Source: JAWLDV01 sp046537975 (GTDB lineage: Bacteria; Desulfobacterota; Desulfobulbia; Desulfobulbales; SURF-16). From it: a stretch of 31,181 bases of DNA. Position numbers and translations under genes: made by a program. The stretch is taken from assembly GCA_046537975.1 (NCBI GenBank), contig JBKHJR010000030.1:1-31181 (forward strand), given 5' to 3'. Shown in pieces: positions 14,969 through 22,962 of the stretch. Each line of letters starts with the position of its first letter. Position 1 is the stretch's first letter. The notes under the pieces are model-generated. The model made no database searches. It saw only the letters and a program-made list of their open reading frames with translations, and was not told where the DNA came from.

Positions 14969-15043
14969 CTTCCATCCATCTGCATATAAGCCCTTATCTG
15001 AATTAAGCGACTCAATTTTGCTTTCTCCTGGAGAATCTCTCAA

Positions 15044-16762
15044 TTGTCAATTCATAATACAGACATTGCCCGTATCTTTAAAGAAGTGGCTGACCTCCTG
15101 GAAATCAAGGGTGAAAACCAGTTCCGGGTCAGAGCTTACCGCAACGCGGCCCGCACCATGGAAAGCCTGTCCCATGAAGCTATTGAGCTAATAAAAGATA
15201 AGCAGGATCTTACCTCCATACCCGGAATCGGCAAAGATCTGGCGGAAAAGATCAGGACCATTGTCGAATCAGGCTCACTCCCCCTTCATGACCGACTGCA
15301 TGAAGAACTGCCCCGGGAATTGATAAAGCTTCTGGCAGTGGAGAGTCTCGGCCCCAAGAAGGTTTCAGCTTTATACAACAAACTGGGGATCGACAGCCTG
15401 GAAGCCTTGAGCAAGGCAGCCGAGTCCGGAAAAATCAGGCAGCTTTCAGGCTTCGGGGTCAAAAGTGAACAGAAAATTCTTGATGATTTGAAACGACCCA
15501 AGGAAGGGGCTGGACGGATTAAACTGGCTGATGCCGAAGAGTTCGCCGAACCCCTCAGGGACTATCTATCCGATATAAAAGAAGTCAACAAGGCCACGGT
15601 TGCCGGGAGCTACAGGAGGCACAAAGAAACAGTCGGCGATCTGGACATTCTGGTTACCTGTCAGGACGGGCCGTCTGTTATGGATAAATTCACAGTCCAT
15701 GAAGACGTAGCCAGGATCCTGTCCCGAGGTGAGACCCGTTCCTCGGTTATTCTGCGCTCAGGTCTTCAGGTCGACCTTCGGGTGGTTCCGGAAAAGTCCT
15801 ACGGGGCTGCTCTGCATTACTTTACCGGCTCCAAGGCCCATAATATAGCTATCCGCAAGATCGCCATCGACCAAGGACTGAAAGTAAATGAATACGGGAT
15901 CTTCAAGGGAAACAGCCAGGTTGCCGGAGCCACTGAAGAAGAATTTTACCAAAAGATAGGCATCTCCTACATCGAACCCGAACTCAGGGAAGGCCGGGGC
16001 GAAATAGAGGCGGCCGCCGAAAACAATCTCCCCCAGCTTATCAGACTCACCGACATCAAAGGCGACCTGCACAGCCACTCCAAGGCTACAGACGGCCGGA
16101 ACACCCTGAAAGAGATGGCTGAAGCCGCCCGGGAACTGGGCTATGAGTATCTGGCCATTACCGATCACTCCCAACGGGTGACAGTAGCCGGCGGTCTTGA
16201 CGAAAAAAGGCTGCGGCAGGAGATGGAAGAGATAGACCGGCTAAATGAAAATATCCAGGGGATCACCCTGCTCAAAGGAATCGAAGTCGACATACTCAAG
16301 GACGGCTCACTCGACCTTGCGGACTCGGTCCTCAGGGAACTGGATATAGTGGTAGGCTCTGTTCATTCCTACTTTAATCTCCCCTCGGAAAAACAGACGG
16401 AAAGACTGATCCGGGCAATGGACAACAGGAATTTCAATATCCTCGGCCATCCCACCGGCCGGATGATCGGCACCAGGAATCCTTACGATGTTGACCTGGA
16501 GAAAGTAATGAGAGAAGCTGCGAAGCGGGGTGTGCATCTTGAGCTCAACGCCCAGCCGGACCGCCTTGATCTCAGTGACATCCATGTTAAGACGGCCGGA
16601 GAACTTGGAGTCTTGATAGCGATTTCAACCGACGCCCACCTGTCTCAGAATCTGCACTATATGCGTTTCGGTGTCTATCAGGCCCGGCGGGGCTGGCTGG
16701 AGGCGGATAACGTCCTTAATTCCAGATCCCTTGCCGAACTTCGTAAACTGCTTAAGAGGTAA
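15044..16762 (+). CDS. polX: DNA polymerase/3'-5' exonuclease PolX (572 aa)
   Basis: This is a family X polymerase for gap filling in base-excision and break repair. An N-terminal helix-hairpin-helix region (about 20-150) contains SIPGIGKDLAEKI and a second one LSGFGVKSEQKIL. The nucleotidyltransferase core has GSYRRHKETVGDLDIL (D199 and D201), and the third carboxylate is in LQVDLRVVP (D244). A C-terminal PHP domain (about 340-572) has DLHSHSKATDG, ITDHS, GIEVDIL, GSVHS, GHPTGR and ISTDAH, which carry its metal-binding residues and provide the exonuclease or phosphatase activity. The length is typical. The start is TTG 15044, with GGAGA 9 nt upstream. ligA follows 41 nt later, a natural partner for sealing the filled gap. 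Confidence 0.95.
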   Translation: MSIHNTDIARIFKEVADLLEIKGENQFRVRAYRNAARTMESLSHEAIELIKDKQDLTSIPGIGKDLAEKIRTIVESGSLPLHDRLHEELPRELIKLLAVESLGPKKVSALYNKLGIDSLEALSKAAESGKIRQLSGFGVKSEQKILDDLKRPKEGAGRIKLADAEEFAEPLRDYLSDIKEVNKATVAGSYRRHKETVGDLDILVTCQDGPSVMDKFTVHEDVARILSRGETRSSVILRSGLQVDLRVVPEKSYGAALHYFTGSKAHNIAIRKIAIDQGLKVNEYGIFKGNSQVAGATEEEFYQKIGISYIEPELREGRGEIEAAAENNLPQLIRLTDIKGDLHSHSKATDGRNTLKEMAEAARELGYEYLAITDHSQRVTVAGGLDEKRLRQEMEEIDRLNENIQGITLLKGIEVDILKDGSLDLADSVLRELDIVVGSVHSYFNLPSEKQTERLIRAMDNRNFNILGHPTGRMIGTRNPYDVDLEKVMREAAKRGVHLELNAQPDRLDLSDIHVKTAGELGVLIAISTDAHLSQNLHYMRFGVYQARRGWLEADNVLNSRSLAELRKLLKR

Positions 16763-16783
16763 GGTGAAAAGGAATAAAAACCG

Positions 16784-16801
16784 ATGAATAACATTGACTA
16801 A
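16784..16801 (+). other. 5-codon mini-ORF directly before ligA
   Basis: ATG AAT AAC ATT GAC TAA (product MNNID) has AAGGA upstream at good spacing, while the ligA ATG 2 nt after its stop has no RBS of its own. Reinitiation after this mini-ORF could set ligA translation. It may also be chance. Confidence 0.3.
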
Positions 16802-16803
16802 AT

Positions 16804-18876
16804 ATGCCGGAAAAAGAAGAGCTTATACCTGATATAAATCCAGCTGCCATTACTGATAGGGATTCCGCGGCAAAAGCGGTTCAAAAACTGCGCCAGGCAG
16901 TGCGCTACCACGACTACCGCTATTATGTCCTTGACGCCCCACTTATATCCGACGCCCAGTATGATGAGCTTTTTGAAAACCTCAGGTCTCTGGAGGACAA
17001 ATACGATCTGGCAACCGAAGACTCTCCTACCAGGAAGGTGGCGGGAAAGCCCCGGGAAGAGCTGGGGACTGTAAAACATCCTCTGCCCATGCAGAGTCTG
17101 AAGGCGGTCTATGATGAAAAGGGGGTTCGCGACTTTGCCGAGACCTGTGTCAAGGAACTGGGCCACCACAAGGTGGAATACGTCGCTGAACCCAAGTACG
17201 ACGGCCTGTCAATTGAACTGATTTATGAAAACGGTGTGCTCACCACCGCCGCTACCAGAGGGGACGGCACCACCGGAGAAGACGTTACCGCCAATGTTAA
17301 AACCATCCGCTCGGTTCCCCTTTCCCTCCTTGACAGTCAGGGAGAACCCATTCCTTCCCGTCTGGTGGTTCGGGGAGAGATATATATGAGACTGGATGAA
17401 TTCAACCAACTTAACAGAAACCGTCTGGCCTCCGGCGAACAGCCTTTTGCCAATCCCAGAAATGCCGCAGCCGGATCAGTCCGCCAACTCGATCCCGGAA
17501 TCACCGAAAAAAGACCGCTTCATCTGTTCCTCTACGCGGTACCCCAGTGCAAGGGCCGGAACTTTGCCACTCACTGGCAGATGCTGCAAACCTTGCCCAA
17601 ATGGGGTCTCCCGGTGAACATCAGGATGCAGATCCTTACCCGGGAGATTGAAGAAATTATTGACTATCACCGGGAATTGAACCAGACCCGGGATGACCTC
17701 AATTTTGAAATTGACGGAGTGGTAATTAAAGTCAACAGTCTTGAAGAACAGAAAAAACTGGGAAGCAGGCAGCGCGATCCCCGCTGGGCTATAGCTTACA
17801 AATTTCCGGCCCGAAGCAGTACTACGGTGGTTAAAAACATAATGGCCAATGTAGGACGCACCGGGACCCTGACCCCGGTGGCCATCCTAAAACCGGTGAA
17901 AATAGGCGGGGTGGAAGTAAGCCGGGCCTCTCTCCACAACATGAGCCTTATTGAAGAAAAAGATATCCGGATAGGAGATACGGTGGAAGTGGAAAGGGCC
18001 GGAGATGTCATTCCCTACGTAGTTAAATCAATCAGGGAGAACCGGGACGGTTCGGAAAAAAAATTCAGCATGCCTCAACACTGCCCTTCCTGTGGAGGGG
18101 ATGTCCTGATTTCCGGGGACAAGAAAAACAGCCGCTGCACCAACATGAACTGTCCGGCCCAGCTCAAAGAACGTATCCAGCACTTTGCCTCGACCCGGGC
18201 CCTTGATATAGACGGCCTCGGAGACAAACGGGCCGCACAGCTTGTGGAAAATGGCCTGGTCAAATGGCTGCCCGACCTCTTTAAGCTGAGTAAAGAGGAT
18301 CTGCTTACCCTTCCTGGTTACGCTGACAAGTCCGCCGACAATCTGATAGAGGCCTTAAGCCGGGCCAGAAAAACCAGCCTGGATCGTTTTATTTACGCCC
18401 TGGGAATTTCCCATGTCGGAGAACATCTGGCCGGAGTTCTGGCCTCGCACTACCGGGATCTGGATGACTTGATGGAGACCGGTGAAGAAGATCTTAAAAA
18501 CATACATGAAGTGGGGCCGGAAGTGGCCGGTGCCATTATCTCTTTTTTCAGTGAGGAGCATAACAGGAAGGCCTTGGAGGAGATGAAAAAGGACGGCCTT
18601 CAGCTGGAAAACTCCCTGTTTGCCGGGCAAAAAAAACGACCTTTCGAGGGGTTAAGGTTCGTTTTCAGCGGAGCTTTGGAGAATTGGACCAGAGAGGAAG
18701 CCAAAAAGACGGTGGAAGCCCTCGGCGGCAGGGTTACCAGCAGCGTCTCCGGGGAGACCGATTATGTGGTGACCGGTCCCGGGGCCGGTTCCAAGCTGGC
18801 CCAGGCCCGGAAACTCAATGTCCCGGTACTCTCGGAAAAAGAGTTTCAGAAACTTTTGGAACAGCAGGGAAGCTGA
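16804..18876 (+). CDS. ligA: NAD-dependent DNA ligase LigA (690 aa)
   Basis: LigA seals nicks using NAD+ in replication and repair. In order: the Ia domain (RYHDYRYYVLDAPLISDAQYD, about 35-54) that binds NMN; the adenylation motif AEPKYDGLS with the nucleotide-accepting Lys131; the TTGEDVTANVKTI block; the OB fold with GRTGTLTPVA; a four-cysteine zinc finger (CPSCGG and CTNMNCPAQ, near 428-455); helix-hairpin-helix repeats (DIDGLGDKRA, LPGYADKSA); and a C-terminal BRCT domain (GLRFVFSGAL to the end). The length is normal for LigA (about 670 aa) with a short N-terminal extension. No RBS is visible at ATG 16804, and translation may be coupled to polX or the mini-ORF. Confidence 0.97.
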   Translation: MPEKEELIPDINPAAITDRDSAAKAVQKLRQAVRYHDYRYYVLDAPLISDAQYDELFENLRSLEDKYDLATEDSPTRKVAGKPREELGTVKHPLPMQSLKAVYDEKGVRDFAETCVKELGHHKVEYVAEPKYDGLSIELIYENGVLTTAATRGDGTTGEDVTANVKTIRSVPLSLLDSQGEPIPSRLVVRGEIYMRLDEFNQLNRNRLASGEQPFANPRNAAAGSVRQLDPGITEKRPLHLFLYAVPQCKGRNFATHWQMLQTLPKWGLPVNIRMQILTREIEEIIDYHRELNQTRDDLNFEIDGVVIKVNSLEEQKKLGSRQRDPRWAIAYKFPARSSTTVVKNIMANVGRTGTLTPVAILKPVKIGGVEVSRASLHNMSLIEEKDIRIGDTVEVERAGDVIPYVVKSIRENRDGSEKKFSMPQHCPSCGGDVLISGDKKNSRCTNMNCPAQLKERIQHFASTRALDIDGLGDKRAAQLVENGLVKWLPDLFKLSKEDLLTLPGYADKSADNLIEALSRARKTSLDRFIYALGISHVGEHLAGVLASHYRDLDDLMETGEEDLKNIHEVGPEVAGAIISFFSEEHNRKALEEMKKDGLQLENSLFAGQKKRPFEGLRFVFSGALENWTREEAKKTVEALGGRVTSSVSGETDYVVTGPGAGSKLAQARKLNVPVLSEKEFQKLLEQQGS

Positions 18877-18896
18877 CTTTTGATTTTAGCTGATTT

Positions 18897-19331
18897 TTAC
18901 AAGTACGGAATCTTGGCAAGCCTTCTCTCAAATCTGGGATCCTTGCTGTAGCTTGCCTTGAGAAAGGTCTGGACCAGATCCCAGGCCAGGGAGGAGGCAA
19001 TGACCCTGCCGCCCAGGCACATGATATTCATGTTGTCATCCTCAACCCCCTGGTGGGCCGAATAGATGTCATGGATCAGACAGGCCCTTGCTCCAGGCAC
19101 TCTGTTCGCGGCTATGCAAGCCCCTACTCCGCTGCCGCAAATGGCCAGGCCCCGGTCAATCTCCCGGCTTACAGCCCGGGCCAGGGGCAGGACAAAATCG
19201 GGATAATCATCTCCGGGAAGAAATTCCCTGGCTCCGAAGTCTTTGATCTGCCATCCTTCTGCTTCCAGGTCCTCTTTTAAGATCCTTTTCAGCTCAAAGC
19301 CGCCGTGATCGGCGGCAATCCCCAGTCGCAT
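18897..19331 (-). CDS. rpiB: ribose-5-phosphate isomerase B family protein (RpiB/LacAB)
   Basis: It interconverts ribose 5-phosphate and ribulose 5-phosphate. MRLGIAADHGGFELKRIL at the start, GDDYPDF, and the active-site loop AICGSGVGACIAANR with its Cys are diagnostic of the family. I placed the start at the internal Met at 19331 because GGGAG lies 6 nt upstream and family members begin at this point; the upstream ATG 19343 would add MGDV. The phosphate-binding region HDIYSAHQGVEDDNMN differs from the common SDxxSAxxxREHN pattern, so substrate preference (for example another sugar phosphate) is not certain. It lies downstream of transketolase, and the two together fit non-oxidative pentose phosphate metabolism. 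Confidence 0.9.
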   Translation of the reverse strand: MRLGIAADHGGFELKRILKEDLEAEGWQIKDFGAREFLPGDDYPDFVLPLARAVSREIDRGLAICGSGVGACIAANRVPGARACLIHDIYSAHQGVEDDNMNIMCLGGRVIASSLAWDLVQTFLKASYSKDPRFERRLAKIPYL

Positions 19332-19357
19332 AACATCTCCCATTCAGATACACCTGC

Positions 19358-21199
19358 TTATAGCAGCTCCTTAATCTTGTCAACAATAGCCCGGCTGGAA
19401 ATATCCTCATAATCCAGCAGTTCATCAGGCCTGCCGCTTTTGGGTTTTTTACGGACAGCCAGGGAGTATACCGGTACTTCCTGATCCGCCAGGGCGCTCA
19501 TGACCGCTTCACCCAGCCCTCCTGCTTCATAGTGATCTTCGACTGTTAAAACACTCCTGGTGGAGGAAGCCGCCTCCAGCAGGGTATTTCTATCCAGGGG
19601 TTTTACGGAATAAAGGTCAACAACCCTGATGAAGACTCCCACTTCACGGAGTTGATCATAGGCGGCCAGGGCTTCAAAAACAGTGATCCCGGCGGCAGCT
19701 ACTGTAAACTGATCCTTGTCACTTTTTCTCAAAATCTTGCTGCCACCGATGGGAAAGGACTCTTCCGGAGAATAGATAACAGGGGTGGCCGCTCTGGTGG
19801 CCCGGATATAGACTATCCCCCTGTGGTCTGCTGCTTCCTCCACACATTTTTCCATGGTTACCGCATCAGCTGGATAGAGAACTACTGAATCAAGGACAGC
19901 CCTGAACATGGCAATATCTTCAAGTCCCATCTGGGACGGACCGTCTTCTCCTATGGAAACCCCTGCATGGGAGCCGACCAGTTTAAGATTGGCATCACAA
20001 TACTGACTCATCCTTATCTGGTCGTAGGCCCTGGACAGGAAAGCGGCAAAGGTTGAAACAAAGACCAGCTTGCCTCGAAGGGCCAGACCCAGGGCTGCTC
20101 CCAACATGGCCTGTTCCGCGACAAACATTTCAAAAAAATTATCCGGGAAGTCATTCTTGAAGATTTCCGCCCCGGTGGAGTTGCTGACCTCACCGTCCAG
20201 GCTAATCAAATCGGGATACTGCGGAAAAATCCGGGACAGGGCGAACCCGAAGGCCTTACGGGTGGCAACTTTGTCCTCTGATGAATAAGTAAGGGATCCG
20301 GCCTTGTCCGCCTTCTTCTGTTCAGGCTTCAGATCTTCAGGGCCGGGGATATTACCCCGTACTGACCTGTCAATCTCTCCCAGTTCACTTATAGCCTTCT
20401 TGCACTCATCTTCGGACAGGGGCTTGCCGTGCCAGCCCTCCTTGTCTTCCACCAGGGATACTCCTTTTCCCTTAAGGGTTCTGGCAATAATCATCACCGG
20501 CCGGTCTTTAATATTCAGCGCCTTTTCATAGGCGGAAAGTATTTCAGTAAAAGAATGGCCGTCGATGACCATAGTTTCCCAGCCGAAAGAATCAAGGCGC
20601 TCCCGGTAGGCTTCGGTATGATGGCCGTACATGGTCTCTCCCCTCTGGCCGAGTCGGTTGACATCCAGGATACCGATAAGGTTATCCAGTTTGTAATAAG
20701 CTGCCAGTTGGACTGCCTCCCACTGCTCACCCTCGGTCATTTCGCTGTCCCCCAGCAGAACGTAAGTGCGATAGGAGATTTTATCCAAGTACTTGCCGTT
20801 TAACGCCATACCCAGGCCAATTGCCAGGCCCTGACCCAGGGAACCGGTGGCAGCCTCGGTATAGGGAAATGTCGAAGTGGGATGACCCTCCAGCCTGCTG
20901 CCGAACTTGCGGTATGTCATCATCTCCTTTTCCGTGATCTGGCCGGCTGCCAGCCAGAGAGAATAAAACAGGGGAGAAGCATGCCCCTTGGAGAAAATCA
21001 AACGGTCATTATTGGGAGCGGCGGGCTGGTCTGTATCATAATGGAAACTGCCGCCGAAAAGGAGGCCAGTCATCAGATCAGTGGCAGAGAGAGCGGTTGT
21101 GGGATGTCCTGAACCTGCTTTAGTGGTAACGGTAAGGATATAATATCTAATAAGTCTTGCCAGCTTCTTTAACTTCTCGATTTCAGCTGAGGCCGCCAT
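19358..21199 (-). CDS. tkt: transketolase (613 aa, animal-type length)
   Basis: This thiamine diphosphate enzyme transfers two-carbon units between sugar phosphates. The N-terminal ThDP domain has KAGSGHPTTALSATDL, FSKGHASP, EGHPTS, and the cofactor motif GDSEMTEGEQWEA through to DVNRLGQ. The pyrimidine domain has MFVAEQAMLGAALGLAL and SHAGVSIGEDGPSQMGLED. The C-terminal domain begins about 490. It is about 50 residues shorter than E. coli TktA, and blocks such as ATGSLGQGL and YKLDNLIGILDVNRLGQ resemble the animal-type group. AAGGAG lies 7 nt before ATG 21199. It overlaps the end of pncB by 17 nt and precedes rpiB, so these are one operon. Confidence 0.95.
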   Translation of the reverse strand: MAASAEIEKLKKLARLIRYYILTVTTKAGSGHPTTALSATDLMTGLLFGGSFHYDTDQPAAPNNDRLIFSKGHASPLFYSLWLAAGQITEKEMMTYRKFGSRLEGHPTSTFPYTEAATGSLGQGLAIGLGMALNGKYLDKISYRTYVLLGDSEMTEGEQWEAVQLAAYYKLDNLIGILDVNRLGQRGETMYGHHTEAYRERLDSFGWETMVIDGHSFTEILSAYEKALNIKDRPVMIIARTLKGKGVSLVEDKEGWHGKPLSEDECKKAISELGEIDRSVRGNIPGPEDLKPEQKKADKAGSLTYSSEDKVATRKAFGFALSRIFPQYPDLISLDGEVSNSTGAEIFKNDFPDNFFEMFVAEQAMLGAALGLALRGKLVFVSTFAAFLSRAYDQIRMSQYCDANLKLVGSHAGVSIGEDGPSQMGLEDIAMFRAVLDSVVLYPADAVTMEKCVEEAADHRGIVYIRATRAATPVIYSPEESFPIGGSKILRKSDKDQFTVAAAGITVFEALAAYDQLREVGVFIRVVDLYSVKPLDRNTLLEAASSTRSVLTVEDHYEAGGLGEAVMSALADQEVPVYSLAVRKKPKSGRPDELLDYEDISSRAIVDKIKELL

Positions 21200-22769
21200 T
21201 GTTCTTCTCCTTGTTTTCTGTTTGGTATTCAGTTGTTTCAGAGATCAGGCGCTGTTTAAGATCCCACAGTTGCTCAGAAAGGGATACATGATAGATGTGG
21301 GGATTTATCAATCGCTTGACCCCGGCATCAAGTTTTTCCACATCATGGGTCCGTATCTCGCGCATCTCCTCTATATCAGGCAGGTCATAAACCAATTCCC
21401 CCTCCTTTAATATTTCCTTCATCAGCGGTTCGATTTTGGTTAGATTCCCGGTTTCCAGGCGCCGCTTTTTGCTATGATCTATCGGGTGATGCAGACTCAG
21501 GGACGCCTCTTTTCCGGGGTTCTCCTGATTCATGGCAATGAGATCCGCAGTAGATTTATCCCGGGAGTCATAAAGCCGCCAGATCTGTTTTTGACCAGGA
21601 TTTAATGTCTTGGCAGGGGATTCGGAAATTTTGATCGCCGGCACCAATTCCCCTTTTTTCTCAACCGCCACCAGCTTATAAACTCCATCCAGGGCTGCGG
21701 CCCCCTTGGATGTAATCAGTCTGGTCCCGACCCCGTAAATCAGTCTTTTGATCAGATGATCCGGATCGACCCCGTATCTGGCCGCCTCCTCCCTGATCTG
21801 ACTGATAATCTGCCAGATTACCAGTTCGTCCAGTTGGTTGGAGAGAACTATCTTTACATCCGGGAAACCGGCGTCATTCAACATCCTGGCCGACTGAATG
21901 GCCAGATAAGCCAGATCGCCTGAATCAAGGCGGACTCCAAGAGGATGACGGCCTTTGCTCTTCAACTCTTCAAAAACCTTAATAGCATTGGGCACCCCGC
22001 TATCCAGAGTATTGACCGTGTCAACCAGCAGCAGACAGTCGTCAGGGTAGACTTCGGCATAGGCCCGGAAGGCTTCCAGTTCACTGCCGTAAAGAGATAG
22101 AAAGACCTGGACCATGCTGTGGGCATGGGTTCCCTTGGGCGGATAGCCCAGAACATGGGATATCCCTACATTGGAGGAAAAATCAACACCACCGATCAGG
22201 GCTCCGCGCACTCCTGCATTACCTCCTTTCCCCTGAGCCCTGCGCAGACCGAATTCCATGATCGTACCACCTTGACTGGAGTAATTTATTCGGGACGCCT
22301 TGGTGGCAATAAGGGTCTGATAGTTGAGATAGTTGAGAAGAGGAGTCTCCAGGATCTGAGTCATAGCCAGGGGACCCTGCACCGTGGTAACAGGGACATT
22401 GGGATGAACCACCCTACCTTCAGGCACCGCCTTGAGGCTGACTGCTTCAAAACTGCCGTTTTCCCGGAGCCACTCCAGAAAATCCCGGTCAAAAATGGGT
22501 CTGCCGCTGAGGCCCTCCTGATTGGCCAGGTATTCAAGGTCCTGATCAGTGAAGCGGACTTCCCGCATCCACTGCAGGAGCCATTCCAGTCCTGCATTGA
22601 CACAGAAACCTGCCTGATGGGATCCGTAATCAGGATTACTGCGGAACAGATGATCAAACTGGGCGGTCTTTTCATGCAGCCCCATTCGGAAATAGAGCTG
22701 AGCCATGGTCAACTGATACTGATCAGTAAAAAGTATGCCCTCAGCAGTTCGGCGCTGATTATCGTTCAT
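21183..22769 (-). CDS. pncB: nicotinate phosphoribosyltransferase (528 aa)
   Basis: It converts nicotinate and PRPP (with ATP) to nicotinate mononucleotide in NAD salvage. Diagnostic blocks are FTDQYQLTMAQLYF at the N-terminus, KASRINYSSQGGTIMEFGLRRAQ around the active-site region, GVDFSSNVGISHVLGYPPKGTHAHS, LLLVDTVNTLDSGVPNAI, GVRLDSGDLAYLA and LSNQLDELVI. The length fits the long form (about 480-530 aa). It is the first gene of a - strand operon with tkt (17-nt overlap) and rpiB. The link may be PRPP/ribose-5-phosphate supply to NAD salvage, which is inference. A GGGGG stretch lies about 8 nt before ATG 22769. Confidence 0.94.
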   Translation of the reverse strand: MNDNQRRTAEGILFTDQYQLTMAQLYFRMGLHEKTAQFDHLFRSNPDYGSHQAGFCVNAGLEWLLQWMREVRFTDQDLEYLANQEGLSGRPIFDRDFLEWLRENGSFEAVSLKAVPEGRVVHPNVPVTTVQGPLAMTQILETPLLNYLNYQTLIATKASRINYSSQGGTIMEFGLRRAQGKGGNAGVRGALIGGVDFSSNVGISHVLGYPPKGTHAHSMVQVFLSLYGSELEAFRAYAEVYPDDCLLLVDTVNTLDSGVPNAIKVFEELKSKGRHPLGVRLDSGDLAYLAIQSARMLNDAGFPDVKIVLSNQLDELVIWQIISQIREEAARYGVDPDHLIKRLIYGVGTRLITSKGAAALDGVYKLVAVEKKGELVPAIKISESPAKTLNPGQKQIWRLYDSRDKSTADLIAMNQENPGKEASLSLHHPIDHSKKRRLETGNLTKIEPLMKEILKEGELVYDLPDIEEMREIRTHDVEKLDAGVKRLINPHIYHVSLSEQLWDLKQRLISETTEYQTENKEKNNGGLS

Positions 22770-22840
22770 TTAGCAACCCCCGGTTTAAGGTCCTTTTGAT
22801 CTCATTTTATAGGTAAATTATTCCGGACACCACATCCGCT

Positions 22841-22868
22841 TTGACAGTTATGTATTGCAAGTTGTAAG
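22841..22868 (+). promoter_or_regulatory. possible promoter for the CysRS-like gene
   Basis: A perfect TTGACA (22841-22846) is followed after 16 nt by TGTAAG (22863-22868). The weak -10 lies inside the GTTGTA tandem repeats, so a change in copy number would move or alter downstream promoter sequence. Confidence 0.35.
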
Positions 22869-22939
22869 TTGTAGGTTGTATTATTGCCTTTATCCAAAGC
22901 TTAAGCTTAGCTTACAACTGACTATTAACAGACTACAAC
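22859..22939. repeat. GTTGTA tandem and inverted repeat cluster
   Basis: GTTGTA occurs three times at exact 7-nt spacing (22861, 22868, 22875). Its complement TACAAC occurs at 22913-22918 and 22934-22939. GTTGTAAG (22861-22868) can pair with CTTACAAC (22911-22918), and GTTGTAG (22868-22874) with CTACAAC (22933-22939), so alternative stems are possible. Between them is a 12-bp palindrome AAGCTTAAGCTT (22897-22908). The cluster sits in the divergent gap upstream of the CysRS-like gene. Confidence 0.6.
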
Positions 22940-22962
22940 AATAAAAGGGTAAGGAGCAAGAA

